From the NCBI RefSeq assembly GCF_011386835.1, contig NC_088795.1:116453434-116517433 (forward strand): a stretch of 64,000 nucleotides of DNA, read 5' to 3'. The notes under the pieces were generated by a model that worked only from the letters and a program-made list of their open reading frames with translations, had not been told where the DNA came from and did no database searches. Each line of letters starts with the position of its first letter. Positions within the stretch are counted from its first letter, which is position 1. Shown piece after piece: positions 46,255 to 58,745 of the stretch. The DNA is from Chrysemys picta bellii. Lineage: Eukaryota > Chordata > Testudines > Emydidae. The position numbers and the translations under genes are program-made.

Positions 46255-46490
46255 GAGCCAGGGTCAATGGACTTGGCTTGTGAGACTTAGGTTGCAGGGC
46301 TAAAAATAGCAGTGTAAGCATTTGGGCTCTAAGCCTCTCTCTGGGTTTCAGAAACTGGGCTCCAGCCTGAGCCAGAACATCTGCATTGCTATTTTTAGTC
46401 CCCTAGCCTGAGCCCTGCGAGCCTGAGTCACTTGCCCTGGGCTCTGTGACTTGGCTCCGTAGGTTTTCCTTTGCAGTGTAGACATACTCT
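46255..46490. mobile_element. MITE with inverted halves
   Basis: The right end is GCAGTGTAGACATACTCTGA. Inside, CTAAAAATAGCAGTGTAAGC is inverted against CTGCATTGCTATTTTTAG. The left tip is not clear. Confidence 0.6.
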
Positions 46491-47745
46491 GAAACCCTTT
46501 CAGTTAATCAGTATCCTAGGGGTTGGTGAGCCCTGCCAATCGATTTTTTGTGTATCTGTCTTCAAGAAAAAGAAGCCATTTGAAGCCTTTTTTCTTTGAG
46601 ATAGTAGGTGATGGAGACATCCAGTCAGGTAGTAGTGATGATCTCTGCTTTGGGAAGGCTTTTATATTTAATCCTTCAGCAGGGAACACTCATTGCAGAA
46701 TTAATTTCGGTAGAGCTATTGATTTCACATTCTTGTTACACATGCGTGGCAAAATCTGACTTTGTCACCACAGGAAAGTAAGTGAAGCAAAGAGTCAAAA
46801 GATCCAGGAAATTCTTCATGCTGCCACCTCTATAGGCTGAGAGAGATCACAGTGTTTTGATTCACAGCTCAAAAGATATGGAAAGAGAGCGCATGGCAGC
46901 AAAGAATAATATGGATAAAACTATATTTAAATGATAAAGATATATGGCGTTTGTTGTGCTAGAGGAACTTGGTTTTGGAAATGTGGAAAAGTAGTTTCTT
47001 TCATTTTAACTACTACTTAGTTATTTCATCCAGTGATAGTAAATTTGGAAAAATAGATGGAATTGGGTAACAAATTTAAAATTATGGAGAATTTCCACAT
47101 TTTTTGTGAAAAGAAATTGGTTTTACCAATGAACTAAAAAACCCAGATGTTTTGTCCAGCTGTGCATGAGGTCACTTTCCTTTTATATACCTGTAATATC
47201 ATGAATTAGGGACAAATTTTGCTTTCAGTTACAACAATGTAAATCTGGTGACATCCATGGAGTTTTTCTAGATTTCCATTCTGTAATCCAGAATTGAGTT
47301 TGGCCATATTGCATACCAGTACATACTGACGTTTTCCAAACACTGATCTGTTGAAAACTTTGTAAATACCATGCAAGGTTCTACCATCTTTTTCAACCTA
47401 TTGAAATTTGAAGTATATCCTATTTTTTTTACAATTTGAAACCGTTATGATGCTACATATGTCCAGCTATCCAGAACATGCTAATCTTAAGTATATCTTG
47501 TCTTGCTCTTGGGAAGCATAAGAAAGCAAATCTTCATGCCTTTGAGATTTGGACCTTTATTTTGTGACAGTGGTTGTATTTATTCTACAGCCGATATCTT
47601 TAACTGCAGTTTTTTGTAAACTCTTTCTGTAATGCTTAACATGTGTGAACCTGTGTTTGTTAAGCACTGTGTTTTTAATGATCTGCACTTTTATATACAA
47701 TTTAGCTATTTTAATAAATGTAACACATATATATTTTCCTTTCAG

Positions 47746-47870
47746 AAAACATACATTGCTGATCAATAATGTATTTGCAGTTGTGGCTGCGTTGTTGATG
47801 GCTCTCTGTCAGTTAGCAGGATCATTTGAAATGCTCTTATTGGGCCGCATTGTGATGGGTATTCATGCAG
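47746..47870 (+). CDS. SLC2A9: SLC2A9 coding exon, TM3 and start of TM4
   Basis: Seen: acceptor tttcctttcag ending at 47745, 125 bp, donor gtaagc at 47871. The first base completes the arginine codon split with the previous exon, giving [12 protein letters not shown]: the G-R-K of the conserved major-facilitator loop between TM2 and TM3. TM3 is roughly [17 protein letters not shown]4 begins at [16 protein letters not shown], the G-R-x-x-x-G helix of the family. The exon ends after one base of a glycine codon (phase 1), completed by the next exon. Human GLUT9 has I-D-G-G where this reads I-H-A-G, a local difference in TM4 worth checking in other reptiles. 125 bp is the length I recall for this exon in GLUT genes that keep the split. 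Confidence 0.95.
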
Positions 47871-49583
47871 GTAAGCTTTACGTTATGCTGTACATACACT
47901 TACAGTTTATACTGGGCATCCTCCGCCACCCTTACATTGAGGAGTGATTTCTATGCATAATCCCACTAAATTCAATGGGAACAATCCGTATGAGTAAGGA
48001 TGGCAGAATCTGATCCTTAATGAAGAAACATAAATGGATATTAACCATGACAGCAAATTCCCCTTTGTACAGAATGTCTGTCTTCGCAAAACAGAAACCC
48101 TTTGGGTAGGAGAACATGGGCTGTCTATTAAAGATGCTTACTATTTTGCATTTTGGTGTTGCTAGATGGCATATCAATATGAATAAGATAAGACTGAACA
48201 TGGCTATCCATTTGTAATGTTTTTCAACTCTTAAAATACCATGTGGAACCACCATTTCCATCAAAATAATTTAGCTGGTTATCTTGTTTGTAAGAACTAA
48301 TTACAGTAGTCTTGATGATATGTGTGTTGTTCACATACAAATTGGTACCTTATACCAATGTTAGTCTGCTGGACTAAGGTGGTTTTAAGCTGACTTTTTT
48401 ATTTCCCCACATTTTGGGGTGTGTTCTCCTCTCTAATTCATGCATGCTCTTAAAAGTCCATCAGTATGGTAAGCATGTTTAAGGGGAACATATCTCTCTC
48501 TGCTGCTACAACAAGGATGCATTCTATAGTGTAAACATGTTGTATTTAATATTGTCTAGTTGACATATTGCTAAATCAGGTTGTTGGATTTTTCTTATTT
48601 ACCTGTGTCCAGGCAATTGATGAAGTGAGAAGAGACTTCCATTGTGAACCGTTACACATTCCTCCTTCCTTCTCTTCCTATGCTGCAGGTGGTTGTTGTT
48701 CTGGTGATGCTGGAATCAGTCTAGTGAATGTTACAGATGTTGATGTCTTTCAGACATCAGAATCTCTAATACCATTCACCCCATTAATACCATTAACAAT
48801 GGATGAGCAATGGGAAGGTTCAGACATAGCAGTGTATGGGATTTCCACCGGAAAATCTAGGTTTGAGGGTTCACTTTCTTGCTACACTGCATGCACATCT
48901 TCACAACACACACCTTTGCAATAAACACAATCTGAAAGGAGGGTGAAACCAGTGCAATATCAGCATCCTCTCCCTTGCTGTCCTTTGGCAGGGAGCAGAC
49001 GATGGTCCCTTGATGCCTAGAAAATTGAGAAAGGAAAACTCAGGCCAGACAGGCATCCCGCTATTACTCTTCCATGCTCCCCACACCTATAGTTGCCTTC
49101 TTGAAAAGAAGGTCAGTGCTATTTTAACCCACTCCTTCTTAGCACACACATGTATCCCATCCGGGGATAACTTAGCCCTTTCCTTCCTACCAGTTCTTTT
49201 GGGGGCAGCCAAAAGGACAGCTTCCTCATCCTGCTTATTTTGGACATCTGGTTGAGTAAGGCACCCCTGCCCCAGGACCTCTAGTGGTAATTTCTATAGA
49301 ATGAACAGCCCTCTTCATATTGCAGCAATGGAGTCCTGACCAGCATGCATCATTTCAGATATGTAATTGAAACTATTGGCCCCCTTGGTGATTAGATACT
49401 AATGTATGTGCATGGACACACATGCATAGATTCTGTTCTGTATAGGTTCTTATGCCATTCTCATCATGCTGGTGTCTGAGATTGGTATTCAAACTTTTCT
49501 AAATAAATTTTTGCTCATGTATGGGTTCAATGTAAAGTCAGTTGTACTTACAGCAATTTCTCTGCTGTCCCCTTCTTTCATAG
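47871..49583 (+). other. SLC2A9 intron between the TM3/4 and TM4/5 exons (1.7 kb)
   Basis: Bounded by gtaagc and ttcatag. No repeat is recognised. A 118-codon open frame at 48568-48924 has no family likeness that I can see and is not annotated as coding. Confidence 0.85.
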
Positions 49584-49729
49584 GTGTCTCTCTCAGTGCC
49601 CTTCCCATCTATTTGAGTGAAATCTCACCTAAGGAGATCCGGGGTTCTCTGGGGCAGGTCACAGCAATCTTCATCTGTATTGGAGTTTTCACTGCTCAGG
49701 TTTTGGGGCTGCCAGAAATATTTGGAAAT
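49584..49729 (+). CDS. SLC2A9: SLC2A9 coding exon, end of TM4, loop 4-5 and TM5
   Basis: Seen: acceptor cttctttcatag ending at 49583, 146 bp, donor gtaagt at 49730. The first two bases complete the split glycine; then 48 codons read [40 protein letters not shown] and GLPEIFGN. With the previous exon this fits the second sugar-transporter signature: V-M-G-I-H-A-G, eight residues, Y, two residues, E, six residues, [25 protein letters not shown] matches human GLUT9 by memory, so this block is under strong constraint. TM5 is about G-Q-V-T to V-L-G-L. The exon ends in phase 0 before the expected E-S-T-W-P-Y exon, which I do not see downstream in the window. Confidence 0.95.
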
Positions 49730-51424
49730 GTAAGTACTTGGTGGATGTTGTCCTACTGTATATTGCATTTAAAGAGTGACATTGAGAATTGTGACTGTTC
49801 CTTCTGTAGGTAGAAAACCACACTACTGTGGTTTACATAGAACCATTTTAGAAAGCAAAGTCTTCAAAGTCTTTTTTTCCTTCTTAAAGTTTGTGTGTGT
49901 GATGTGTATGTACTTAATTATCATGAGAGAAGCAGGTATGGCTGCCCTGGAGACTAGAGTCTGTTTATACCGCCACCATTGCAGTCAACAAAGGTATTTG
50001 AACTGGATCCCCCTTGCTATAAAAAAAGAGGCAGCTGCCATAGCATTCTCTGAGAGGACTCCAGGACTCGGGAACTTGTTCCCTGTGTTGATCGGAAGCA
50101 GCCCAACTTTGGTGATCTACCCACCATGCTGCCCTATTTGATAGGGTTTTAAGAGAGGGCTGAGGATATCCTTCCCAGGGTGATGAAGGAGTGAGTGTTT
50201 TTTGTAGGAGGCTGCCTAGCTGAGTTGCTGTTTGAATGTTTGTTATAATGCTGCTGGGTTTTTGTTGCACTACTAATTTATATGTTAGAGCACCTAGAGC
50301 CTCGTGTAGGCTCCTTTTTATTATTTAAATATAAAAAATAATTCTCCTCAGAACAGTTACAGCATGAGCAGCAGCAGAAGACCCGTGCAGCTCCACTTAA
50401 GGCTCCCAGTCCTGATTTGGAGGGCCTGCATTTAAAGCAGTTATTAATGAGGTGGAAGAGTGTGGCCTTAGATAGACAGTCATTTTGGATATGCAGGAGT
50501 CATTGTGAAGAAAATAGTTATGAAAGAGGTCTCCTGTCTGACAACAGCAGATTAAATAGCCCAAGTGGCTGGAGTTAAGGGTTCCTTTTCTCCCTTTTCC
50601 TGATGGGAAATTGCTGGATTTTCCTAGTATTGTTTACATTGTTTGTATTTCTTAAGATATGAAAAAGGTCCCTAGAGCTTTTCAGTAACTGTTTTTTCTA
50701 AATGACTTCTAAACATTTAGATAAATAAAACTGACAAAGAAGATACCATATGACCTTGAATAGAGTGACAATGTTTCTAATATAAATCTTCTTACTGGGT
50801 GATTTTAATGTTGCTTGTAATATAGCCATACTCATAGACTAGTAGGAGAAAAGGCCTGGCTACTTCTGGTGGACTGCTGGAATGAGAATATCCACTCTGA
50901 CCTGTTATAGCCAGGATAACTCCTTGAGTAGCTGAGATGATCCTAGTGGCCACTTGATGTCACCATTACTCTGAACACAGGAAGCTGATGCTTATACTGG
51001 TCGGCACCTGGCAATGCTTTTCATACAGAGATTCGCTTTCAAAGCGGTGTGTAGAAATGCACACAGCAATCCTGTTACAGTGATACCTGAACTAAGAACT
51101 CTCTCTAACAGACCGATCCATAGCAGCAATCACTTGAGGAATGAGGGGAACATGTCCCTACGATACCAAAATGTCAAGTGCCCTGTAAATGTCTGCTTCA
51201 GTCCACTGCAGGACTCATACATCACTGTTCTTACGTGGTTGCCCTGATGGACAACACTCCTCTTTTGTCCCCTTCTTCATCCTGGTCTTAAATTATCATT
51301 TAAATACCTCCGAAGGATAATACTATGATTCAGTTTGCCCTTAAGTTAAAGACCAAATTTATTAGGCAACAAATTTTGGGTGTTCTCTCAGAACTGATGT
51401 CAAAGTCCCCACAGAGGGTTGGGA

Positions 51425-51572
51425 GGGTCCAGCCTCTGGTTGGGAGCCCAAGCTGTTGCTGTTTTGCAATGTCCACACTGCTCTTTTTAGTGCACTAGCT
51501 CAAATGTGCCTGGCACGTGTCTATCCATCCAGCCTGAGAGGCACGCTCCCAATTGTAGTGTAGACATACCTA
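51425..51572. mobile_element. MITE remnant
   Basis: Ends in AATTGTAGTGTAGACATACC; inside, TGTCCACACTGCTCTTTTTA. It belongs to the GTGTAGACATA-ended group. Confidence 0.5.
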
Positions 51573-52177
51573 TTGAGGTCTGTGTCAAGATTCCCATTGA
51601 CTTTAGTGGTTGATTTTACTCTCCTCCAGCTTTTACATGTCTGCTGTTCCTGTTGAAGTCAATGGGAGTGTCACGTGTAAAGGCTGTGGAACTAGGAGTA
51701 CCTGTGGAATTGCTGCATGCATTATGTGTTATGAATTCTTTTCTGTAGAAGTTATGAAATGTCAAACCTATTACTTACTATGTGTTCCTTTTGAGTCTTT
51801 TGTATTTTTCAAAGGCGCTCCACATCCATTTTCCTAAAGCAACGTGTCTTGCAGCATAAAGCCTCTTAAACAGTATGCTCAAAGTACTGTTGTTTGATTA
51901 AGTTGCCTCTCAAAAGCAAGTGCAACATATTTGTAAGCCCACTCTAGTTTAAAGACATCCATTTCCCAACAGGTTCACATTATGAGTTCTATTCATTTAA
52001 GATGTGAAAGATGCCTATCAAATGGTTGCCATCTTGCTTTATTTTTTCCCTTTAATTTGATTGTAAAGTATTTTACACATCATTTGAAATGTGGTCAATA
52101 TTTCCAACAGGCTGTACATTGTGTTTTGGAGAAGATCAAGCTTTCATGGTAGTTATGAATGGATCTTATTGTTATTA

Positions 52178-52330
52178 AGTATCAGAGGGGTAGCCTTGTT
52201 AGTCTATAGCCACAAAAACAATGAGGAGTCCGGTAGCACCTTAAAGACTAACAGATTTATTTGGGCATAAGCTTTTGTGGGGAAAACCCACTTCTTCAGA
52301 TGCATGCATCTGAAGAAGTGGGTTTTTACC
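52178..52330 (+). mobile_element. tRNA-derived SINE with a palindromic 3' end
   Basis: Starts AGTATCAGAGGGGTAGCCTT, with body GGTAGCACCTTAAAGACTAA and GGGCATAAGCTTTTGTGGGG. The 3' end reads CCCACTTCTTCAGATGCA followed at once by its reverse complement TGCATCTGAAGAAGTGGG (about 52289-52324). No clear target duplication was found. Confidence 0.85.
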
Positions 52331-54589
52331 CAGTTACTGGAAAGCAAATTCTGCCACTGCCAATGTCTTAATTTAATAACATCCTAATTGATGGTGTCAT
52401 TGACTGTAAAATGTGGAGAACTTAAATGTGCAGCAGTTTGCAAAAAACAAACAGACAAAGAAAGCCCCAATTAATAGAATCTTGATGAAACCTGCAAACC
52501 TCACCAAGGGTCATATCTCTTGTAGCCGATTGTGCTAAATTATGGAAAACTAAATCCTTTGTTCAGTTAATCCTTTCTTTACTCTCATAATTGTTTTAAA
52601 AACTGACACACCACTTTTTATTGTTGCATGTTGGATTGTTAGTTTCTATCAGAGATAGTTGAAAGTAATATTTTGTTACAAACTTAGCTCCTTTTTCTAT
52701 TCATGAATTCTTAACAAACGGATCCTGATTTCTTTGAATGCATTTGTTATTCATAAGTATTCACTGACAGCTTGAAAAAAAATAACCTTTAGACTATAGC
52801 TTCATAGATTGTTCTATCTGCTCTTCATTTATGTTGCATGGTTGGTCAGTTACATCAGATGGCATTGTTTCTGTTCCCTAACTGAATGATTGGAACTTTT
52901 AAAATAAGGAAATAACAGATAGCGAATAACAGACATCCATCATGAACTTTCAGATCAATAATCATTCATATTAAAATATGTAAAAGTTTCAGGAATTTTA
53001 ATGAAGTCAGTGGTTGTCTGAATACTTGTTATGATGAAAAATAAGACTCCTACACAAAGAGTGAATAGAATAAGAGCTTGGATTTGCTAATCAGATAGTT
53101 CGGTATTCCAGTAACTCTCTGTGCTATGTGAACTGGATCCAAAACCCATTGAAATGCATAGGAGTCTTGATTAATGCCTTAATTGCCAACCTCCTCTGTG
53201 ACAGAGTATGGCACTATCCTTTTAAGTGTGGAAATGCCAATGGACATTGGAACTGTGAAGGTGCAATATTTATTACTAATGTAGCTGTTACAGACTCTCA
53301 CTGGTAAAACCTTTTTGCTACATTGCATTTTATATTCTCTGGGTTCTGTGGGTCGAGATGCTGTCTCAGAGTTAATGCAGCAGAGAAAGGGACTGAGTCC
53401 TCACCTCAAAATAAAGATAACACACAGGATACTTGTGCACTGAGGATTTTTCTGACTGTTACTGTTTGTGAGGGAAGTAGCATCATACCCACAGCTTCAT
53501 TCCTACATTCATGTTGGGCCATGTGGATTTATCACTAGCCATACTTCAGACATGTATGTATTTTCCCTTGTTCATTGCCTTGAGAGTCCTGGTGCAAAGA
53601 TTATATACATGGCACATATGGAAGTGTAGCGTGTCTCTCTGAAGGTTCTGCAGTGCTTTGGCTACCAGCATAGTAGCAATGCTGTTTCTACTATTTTGTC
53701 CTTGTTGAATACGATGAAGAACTGATGTTTCTGGTGTATTGCTGATACTATCATAACATTTTGGAGAAGCAGTCTTAGCTATTTCTATGTCATATATTGG
53801 AATACAGACATCACTGTTGTACGCAAACTAATTTTTTAGCAAGGGATGTATTAGAATGAATGCAAAGGCCATCACAATAGCAGATAGTTGAGATTAAATA
53901 CAGATATTTTTGGATTCTGACATGTTTCTACTGCCTTTGACTTAGAAGCTAGTTAAATGATAGTATTGAAACCTTAGATGGTGTCCTCCTTAAAGTGTAA
54001 TATTTTAAGAAAGATTAATAGGTCTCTGGAAATCAAGTTAAACAGTCACACTGCTAGTTCTCTGGCACAGCAGGAGCAGTAATGTCCCCCAATTATTCCA
54101 AATCCCCTTTTCCCCCTTAATTTTGGATAAACACTAGTTTGAACTTCAAGGCTCTGATTATTACCTCCTTTACACAAATACAAATAATAAAGACTACTAT
54201 ATCTCCATGGAAGCCAGTGGAGATACATGAGTGTAAAACCGTTTTGAGACCAGAATTGGGCACAGAACATAATTACTTTAAAAAAACTTATACGCAGGTG
54301 ATCTGCTTCTCTGTATCATCCCGTTTGCTATGTCGTAGTGTGCTAATTAGACCGCCATCATGCTTCAGCCTTCTGTAACCTGAAGCCATTATTTTTTCAG
54401 GAAGCCATAGCAACTGCAAATGTCAACTTACGCTGGTCCACAAGAATGTAATTGTGTTATCTTGAGTAACATGGGATATATAATATTGCCACTGGCTTCA
54501 AAATTATTTAATTTTGAGCATTCTTGGCTTTTTTTAGCATGTGCAACTTTTAATATGTTCTTTTGAGGATAAGGATATTTTATATCAGA

Positions 54590-54880
54590 AAGAATATTTC
54601 AAATCTGTCACTTCTTAAAGCACTGCTTGTCAGATCTTTTTATCCTCTAGTTTCTATGATTCTGTCATTAGATCATCCAGTTCATTTTCCTGTCAGGACT
54701 GTTCCAGGCAGAATATTTGGTAGTGTTTCATCAAGTCTATTTTTAAAACTCCAAGCTTACAACGCTTCTCTTGGGGGACTTTTCCATAATCTAATATTGG
54801 TACATCCCTTTGTCATAAGGATTTCTCAAATGTTTTCCCTTTCTTAATTTTGTCCCATTGACCTTAGAGTTAGCCCTTTG
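54590..54880 (-). mobile_element. Old CR1-like LINE 3' end, antisense
   Basis: Reads TTCTATGATTCTGTCATTAG, TCAAGTCTATTTTTAAAACT, GGGGGACTTTTCCATAATCT and CCCATTGACCTTAGAGTTAG, a diverged CR1-type 3' region. Confidence 0.55.
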
Positions 54881-54956
54881 AACAGACCTTTCCCATTGTT
54901 GGGTATGCATGATATGTGTGAATTGTGTCTCTACCTATACATTTCTCTTTCGTGTG

Positions 54957-54957
<1 letters not shown>

Positions 54958-55006
<49 letters not shown>

Positions 55007-55018
55007 CGAGAGAGAGAA
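54958..55018 (+). repeat. (TG)n(AG)n microsatellite
   Basis: About 15 TG units followed by about 12 AG units with one GC break. Confidence 0.95.
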
Positions 55019-57032
55019 GAAATATACACACACACTCTGTGTACATATTTATAGGGAAGGATGCTAGAGCTGTCTATAACTAAGGTTGCCTGACAGTTCC
55101 CATTATATGGCCCTGTTTTTAGTTACTTATAAGGTTGGCAAACTTTAATCATTTGCCCTGAAATTTCGCATGCCAGGTGTCTGCTTCAAGCATTGTTTTT
55201 GCAAAAAATTCCAGCCATTTCAGAAAACAAGGTTAGGGAAAAATACATTGTTTTGCCCCCCAAGTAGGTCTTGACCCCATATTTGGAAGCAAGGGCTTGA
55301 AATTTGGCAGGTGGGTAGCCTTTGTGTCAGGGATGTGCTGTGTGCCATCCCTGAAAATATCCACCCAAATTTGGCCAAGTTATAAGCCTTTTTTAAAAAT
55401 AGCAGATCGCACACGCTCAGGAGAAACAACTTTGATTTAGCAGCAATAGTAACTCAGGCACTCTAGTGCCAAGTGCCATAGGAAAGCCCAAGAGGAAATT
55501 AATTATGATAATTCTCTTTTCAGAGCAGAGGCTGCATAGTAAGTAAGGTTTAGAGCTGCACACTGAACAATGAGGAGAAAACAAAATATTAAATAGTTGC
55601 TCATTAAGTGAGCACCATCCATCCTATCTGCTGGATGAGGCAGGGGTCCTGTGGAAAAAATAGTGTGTGATTGTGTAATTAAAGACTGTACTATAATGCA
55701 AGAGTCATAATTAAAATTACACAGGTAACCTTAATTCTGCAATTTCCTAATCCTTGAGTGTTTTGACTTAGCACCTTTTAATAATATTCTTTTAATGTAA
55801 TTTTTGTGTGTATACTATGTAATTATATTAAGTTGGAAAATCAAGTAAGTTTATGGTAGTATTTAAAAATTGTAAAAAAGGTTATAACATAACTAAACCA
55901 GAAGGGATAATTTAGTGGCCTAAGCGTAACCCACTCACTAAGCATATCCTGTCCCCCTTTACTGTCTGGTGCAAATAGGGATTTACACATGCAGCGCAAG
56001 AGGTAGAAGCCTGTGCTTTTGTTGGTGGTGGTCCTAGTTCAGTACACCAGGACATGTTTGGGAGGGACAACAATGATGCTGATGTCACAGTGCATAGAGG
56101 TCGTAAATCTTGTAACAGATCACTTCTGTCTAATGATACAGTATTTTATTTCTCATTTGTGTCTGTGTTTGTCCTAAAGATGTTCCATACAATATCAAAA
56201 ATGTCTGCGTCAGAACTAAATTTCTAGTTACATCAACCTTGCTTTGCTGTCACAGACTTTCCTCCTCTGTCTTGCTGTGCTGAATCGGAATCACCGGGGC
56301 ACAGCACAGATGAGAGAAGAGTATAAGAAGTTGGTGAGGATTTTTAATTGAGAAGGGGTTTTTTTCATCCTTTTCTAGTAAGGAATGACACACAAAAAGT
56401 GCATGCAGTGCTCATCTAAAGCTCCATATAGAGGCTTTCGTGAGCTCAATAAAATTAGCTGAAATTTTCTTCCACAATGTCACCAGAACACCAGTATGGA
56501 GTTAAAATTTTATTAAATAGACTTGGCAGTTCATTATTCCTTAGCTGTTCAGTTTTGTGTTTATCCATCTTTTTTTTAATCTCTAATGAACCTTTACACT
56601 ATAAGGAAACCTGCATGTTCTTCATGCTTTGGATGTACTGGAGAATCTCTTCTTTCAGCAGTGTACATGAAATTTATGTGAGTCTTTCCCATTCACAGTT
56701 AAAATCTGAGTTACATGTGCATACCCCATGCATAGATGGGATAGACTCCAGGGAATTCAAATAAGAAGCATGTAAGCATGTTTTCACTTGCAACAGGGAT
56801 GATCTATTCTTCTTTGATTGACACCTGCGTAAATGAAGAGTAACACCATTTTGGGAAATGGAATTACACCAGCACAAAACTAGAGTAGGCAAGAATGGCA
56901 TCAGACCTGGGTTTCAATTTGATTTTTCAATGTCAACACACTAATTTTGCTGTGGCTATGTTGTGCTTTGCAGCTGTCACTGAAACAATAGGAGCAAATA
57001 AAATTTTTGTTAGTTTGTTTTTCTTCCTTCCT

Positions 57033-57036
<4 letters not shown>

Positions 57037-57062
<26 letters not shown>
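57037..57062 (+). repeat. Poly-T run
   Basis: About 25 T preceded by CTTCC repeats. Confidence 0.9.
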
Positions 57063-57069
<7 letters not shown>

Positions 57070-57110
57070 CAGTAATGCTCCATCCAGTATTTGAGGAACT
57101 GGCAGCAGTC

Positions 57111-57387
57111 TTTGGCCAGGCCTGTACTAGAACTTTTGCCAGTATAATAATGATGGGTAGGAATGTGATTCTTTATGACTTTCTTATACTGGCAAAAAGC
57201 CCTAGTGTAGATGCACTTTATACTGGAAAAGAGTCTCTTTGCCAGTATGACGTAGTTCATTCAGGTGACTGGCATAAACTATACTGGCACATGAACTCTT
57301 TTTCTGGTATAAGCTGCATCTTCCCTAGGGTGATTTGCCAGTATAGCTATACCAGCAAAAACATTCTAGTGTAGACTAAGCCTTTGT
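57111..57387. mobile_element. MITE with GCCAGTAT blocks
   Basis: Ends read AGGCCTGTACTAGAACTTTT and, in reverse complement, AGGCTTAGTCTACACTAGAA. TGCCAGTATA/TATACTGGCA blocks recur inside. Confidence 0.75.
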
Positions 57388-57976
57388 GACAGATGAAAAA
57401 TGTTCTGCATCAAATGGGATCTTAAATGGATTTTACTTAAAATACCAAGAGAATGTTAGTAGTTCCCTTTCTAGACTTAATCTTCTTTATTAGTCCCCAA
57501 AGAATGACATATTAGAAGTAGAAGATAATTGTTTTTAAAACCTTTTACATATGAACCTTTTGTATTTTGCTGGTTGCCATTTCTTATACTTTTAAGTGCT
57601 GCTTCAGATGCACTGAAATATGTTGTACAGCCGGCTACTTTATAATTTTCTGTGTTGTTGAAGGCACAATAACCTGTCCCAAGAACTAAGCTACGTTGCT
57701 TCTCAAAGCCTCATTGTTTAAATTGCTTTTAAAACCGCTCCTTCCTAAGACTTTGTACTTGACTCAGACTCAAAGGCTGCCTGGTAACTAATGCTACACT
57801 CTAAATTTAGTAAAGAAAGCTATAAAGAATTGTTCCCAGGAAGCCACAGCCTGCAGGTAGAGACTAAGGAGAACATGATCTTGCTGAGATATGATGGCTG
57901 AAAGACGGTTAAATATTAGTATGATAACATGAAGAGCAATCCATCCATTTCTAGTGCTGTGAGTCCTTTAAGTAAG

Positions 57977-57983
<7 letters not shown>

Positions 57984-58047
<64 letters not shown>
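57984..58047 (+). repeat. (TG)n microsatellite, about 32 units
   Basis: Uninterrupted TG after one GA-containing lead unit; likely length-polymorphic. Confidence 0.95.
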
Positions 58048-58049
<2 letters not shown>

Positions 58050-58641
58050 AAATCCTGTCATTGAAATACTTATGACAGTAGTCAAAGATATTTCTCTATG
58101 AGGGAATCGTTCTGTTATTACTTTATAATATAGGATTAAAAGATGTTAGGTTCCAATCCTGCAGTGTAACCTGCATGGATGGATTCCTGACTCTTCCTGA
58201 AGCCTCATTTAAGTCAATGGGGCTCTGCGCAGAGGTCTGTCCACATGCATGCATACTAATTACATATGAATGTTACACTTTCAGATCAGAGTGCTGTTTT
58301 AAATTGGAGCATTTTATTAAAGTTTTTTGTCCAAATCCAACAAACACTTACAAGCAGGGTTGCATAAAACCCAGTGCTGGAGCATCTTTCATGAGCACCA
58401 ATCTCTTCTGAGACTACACTCTGTTCCCCAGAGCAATATCCCTTTGATCTCTTCAGCACAATTTCAAACTTTAAAGAAACCATGTGCATGAAAATATAAC
58501 CCTGGCTTTCTATCCTGATCTTATATCAGAATAAGTTACAATTACACTAATATATAGAGAGGGTCTGAGTGCTACACAAAGAACCATCATAGCCTGTTTC
58601 TACCCACATTTAAAATTGTAAAGAGTGATATAGTTAAACCA

Positions 58642-58745
58642 AGGCCCTAATTCAGCAAATTGCTTACACATGTACCTGACTTTAAGCACATGAATAATAG
58701 TCCCATTGACTTCAGTAGGATTACCTTCCTGAAGCAGGGCCTTAG
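58642..58745. mobile_element. Palindromic MITE of the GATTCAGCAAA family
   Basis: Left AAGGCCCTAATTCAGCAAAT; right CCTGAAGCAGGGCCTTAG; middle TAGTCCCATTGACTTCAGTA. The halves are inverted copies. Confidence 0.7.

Larger units (their letters stand above)
42207..47745 (+). other. SLC2A9 intron between the TM2 and TM3 exons (5.5 kb)
   Basis: Bounded by gtaggt and tttcag. About 42210-44150 is unassigned, with a pyrimidine-rich stretch at 42950-43420 (TTC/CCT-rich, giving long Ser/Pro/Leu chance frames). 44160-46490 is MITE and CR1 material. 46500-47740 is unassigned apart from a remnant related to the TAGAGCTGG hAT family near 47040-47170. Confidence 0.85.

Noticed and set aside
48568..48924. 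118-codon open frame in the intron before the TM4/5 exon
   Set aside because: No recognised domain, no splice phase match to the GLUT9 exons, and GLUT9 joins correctly without it.
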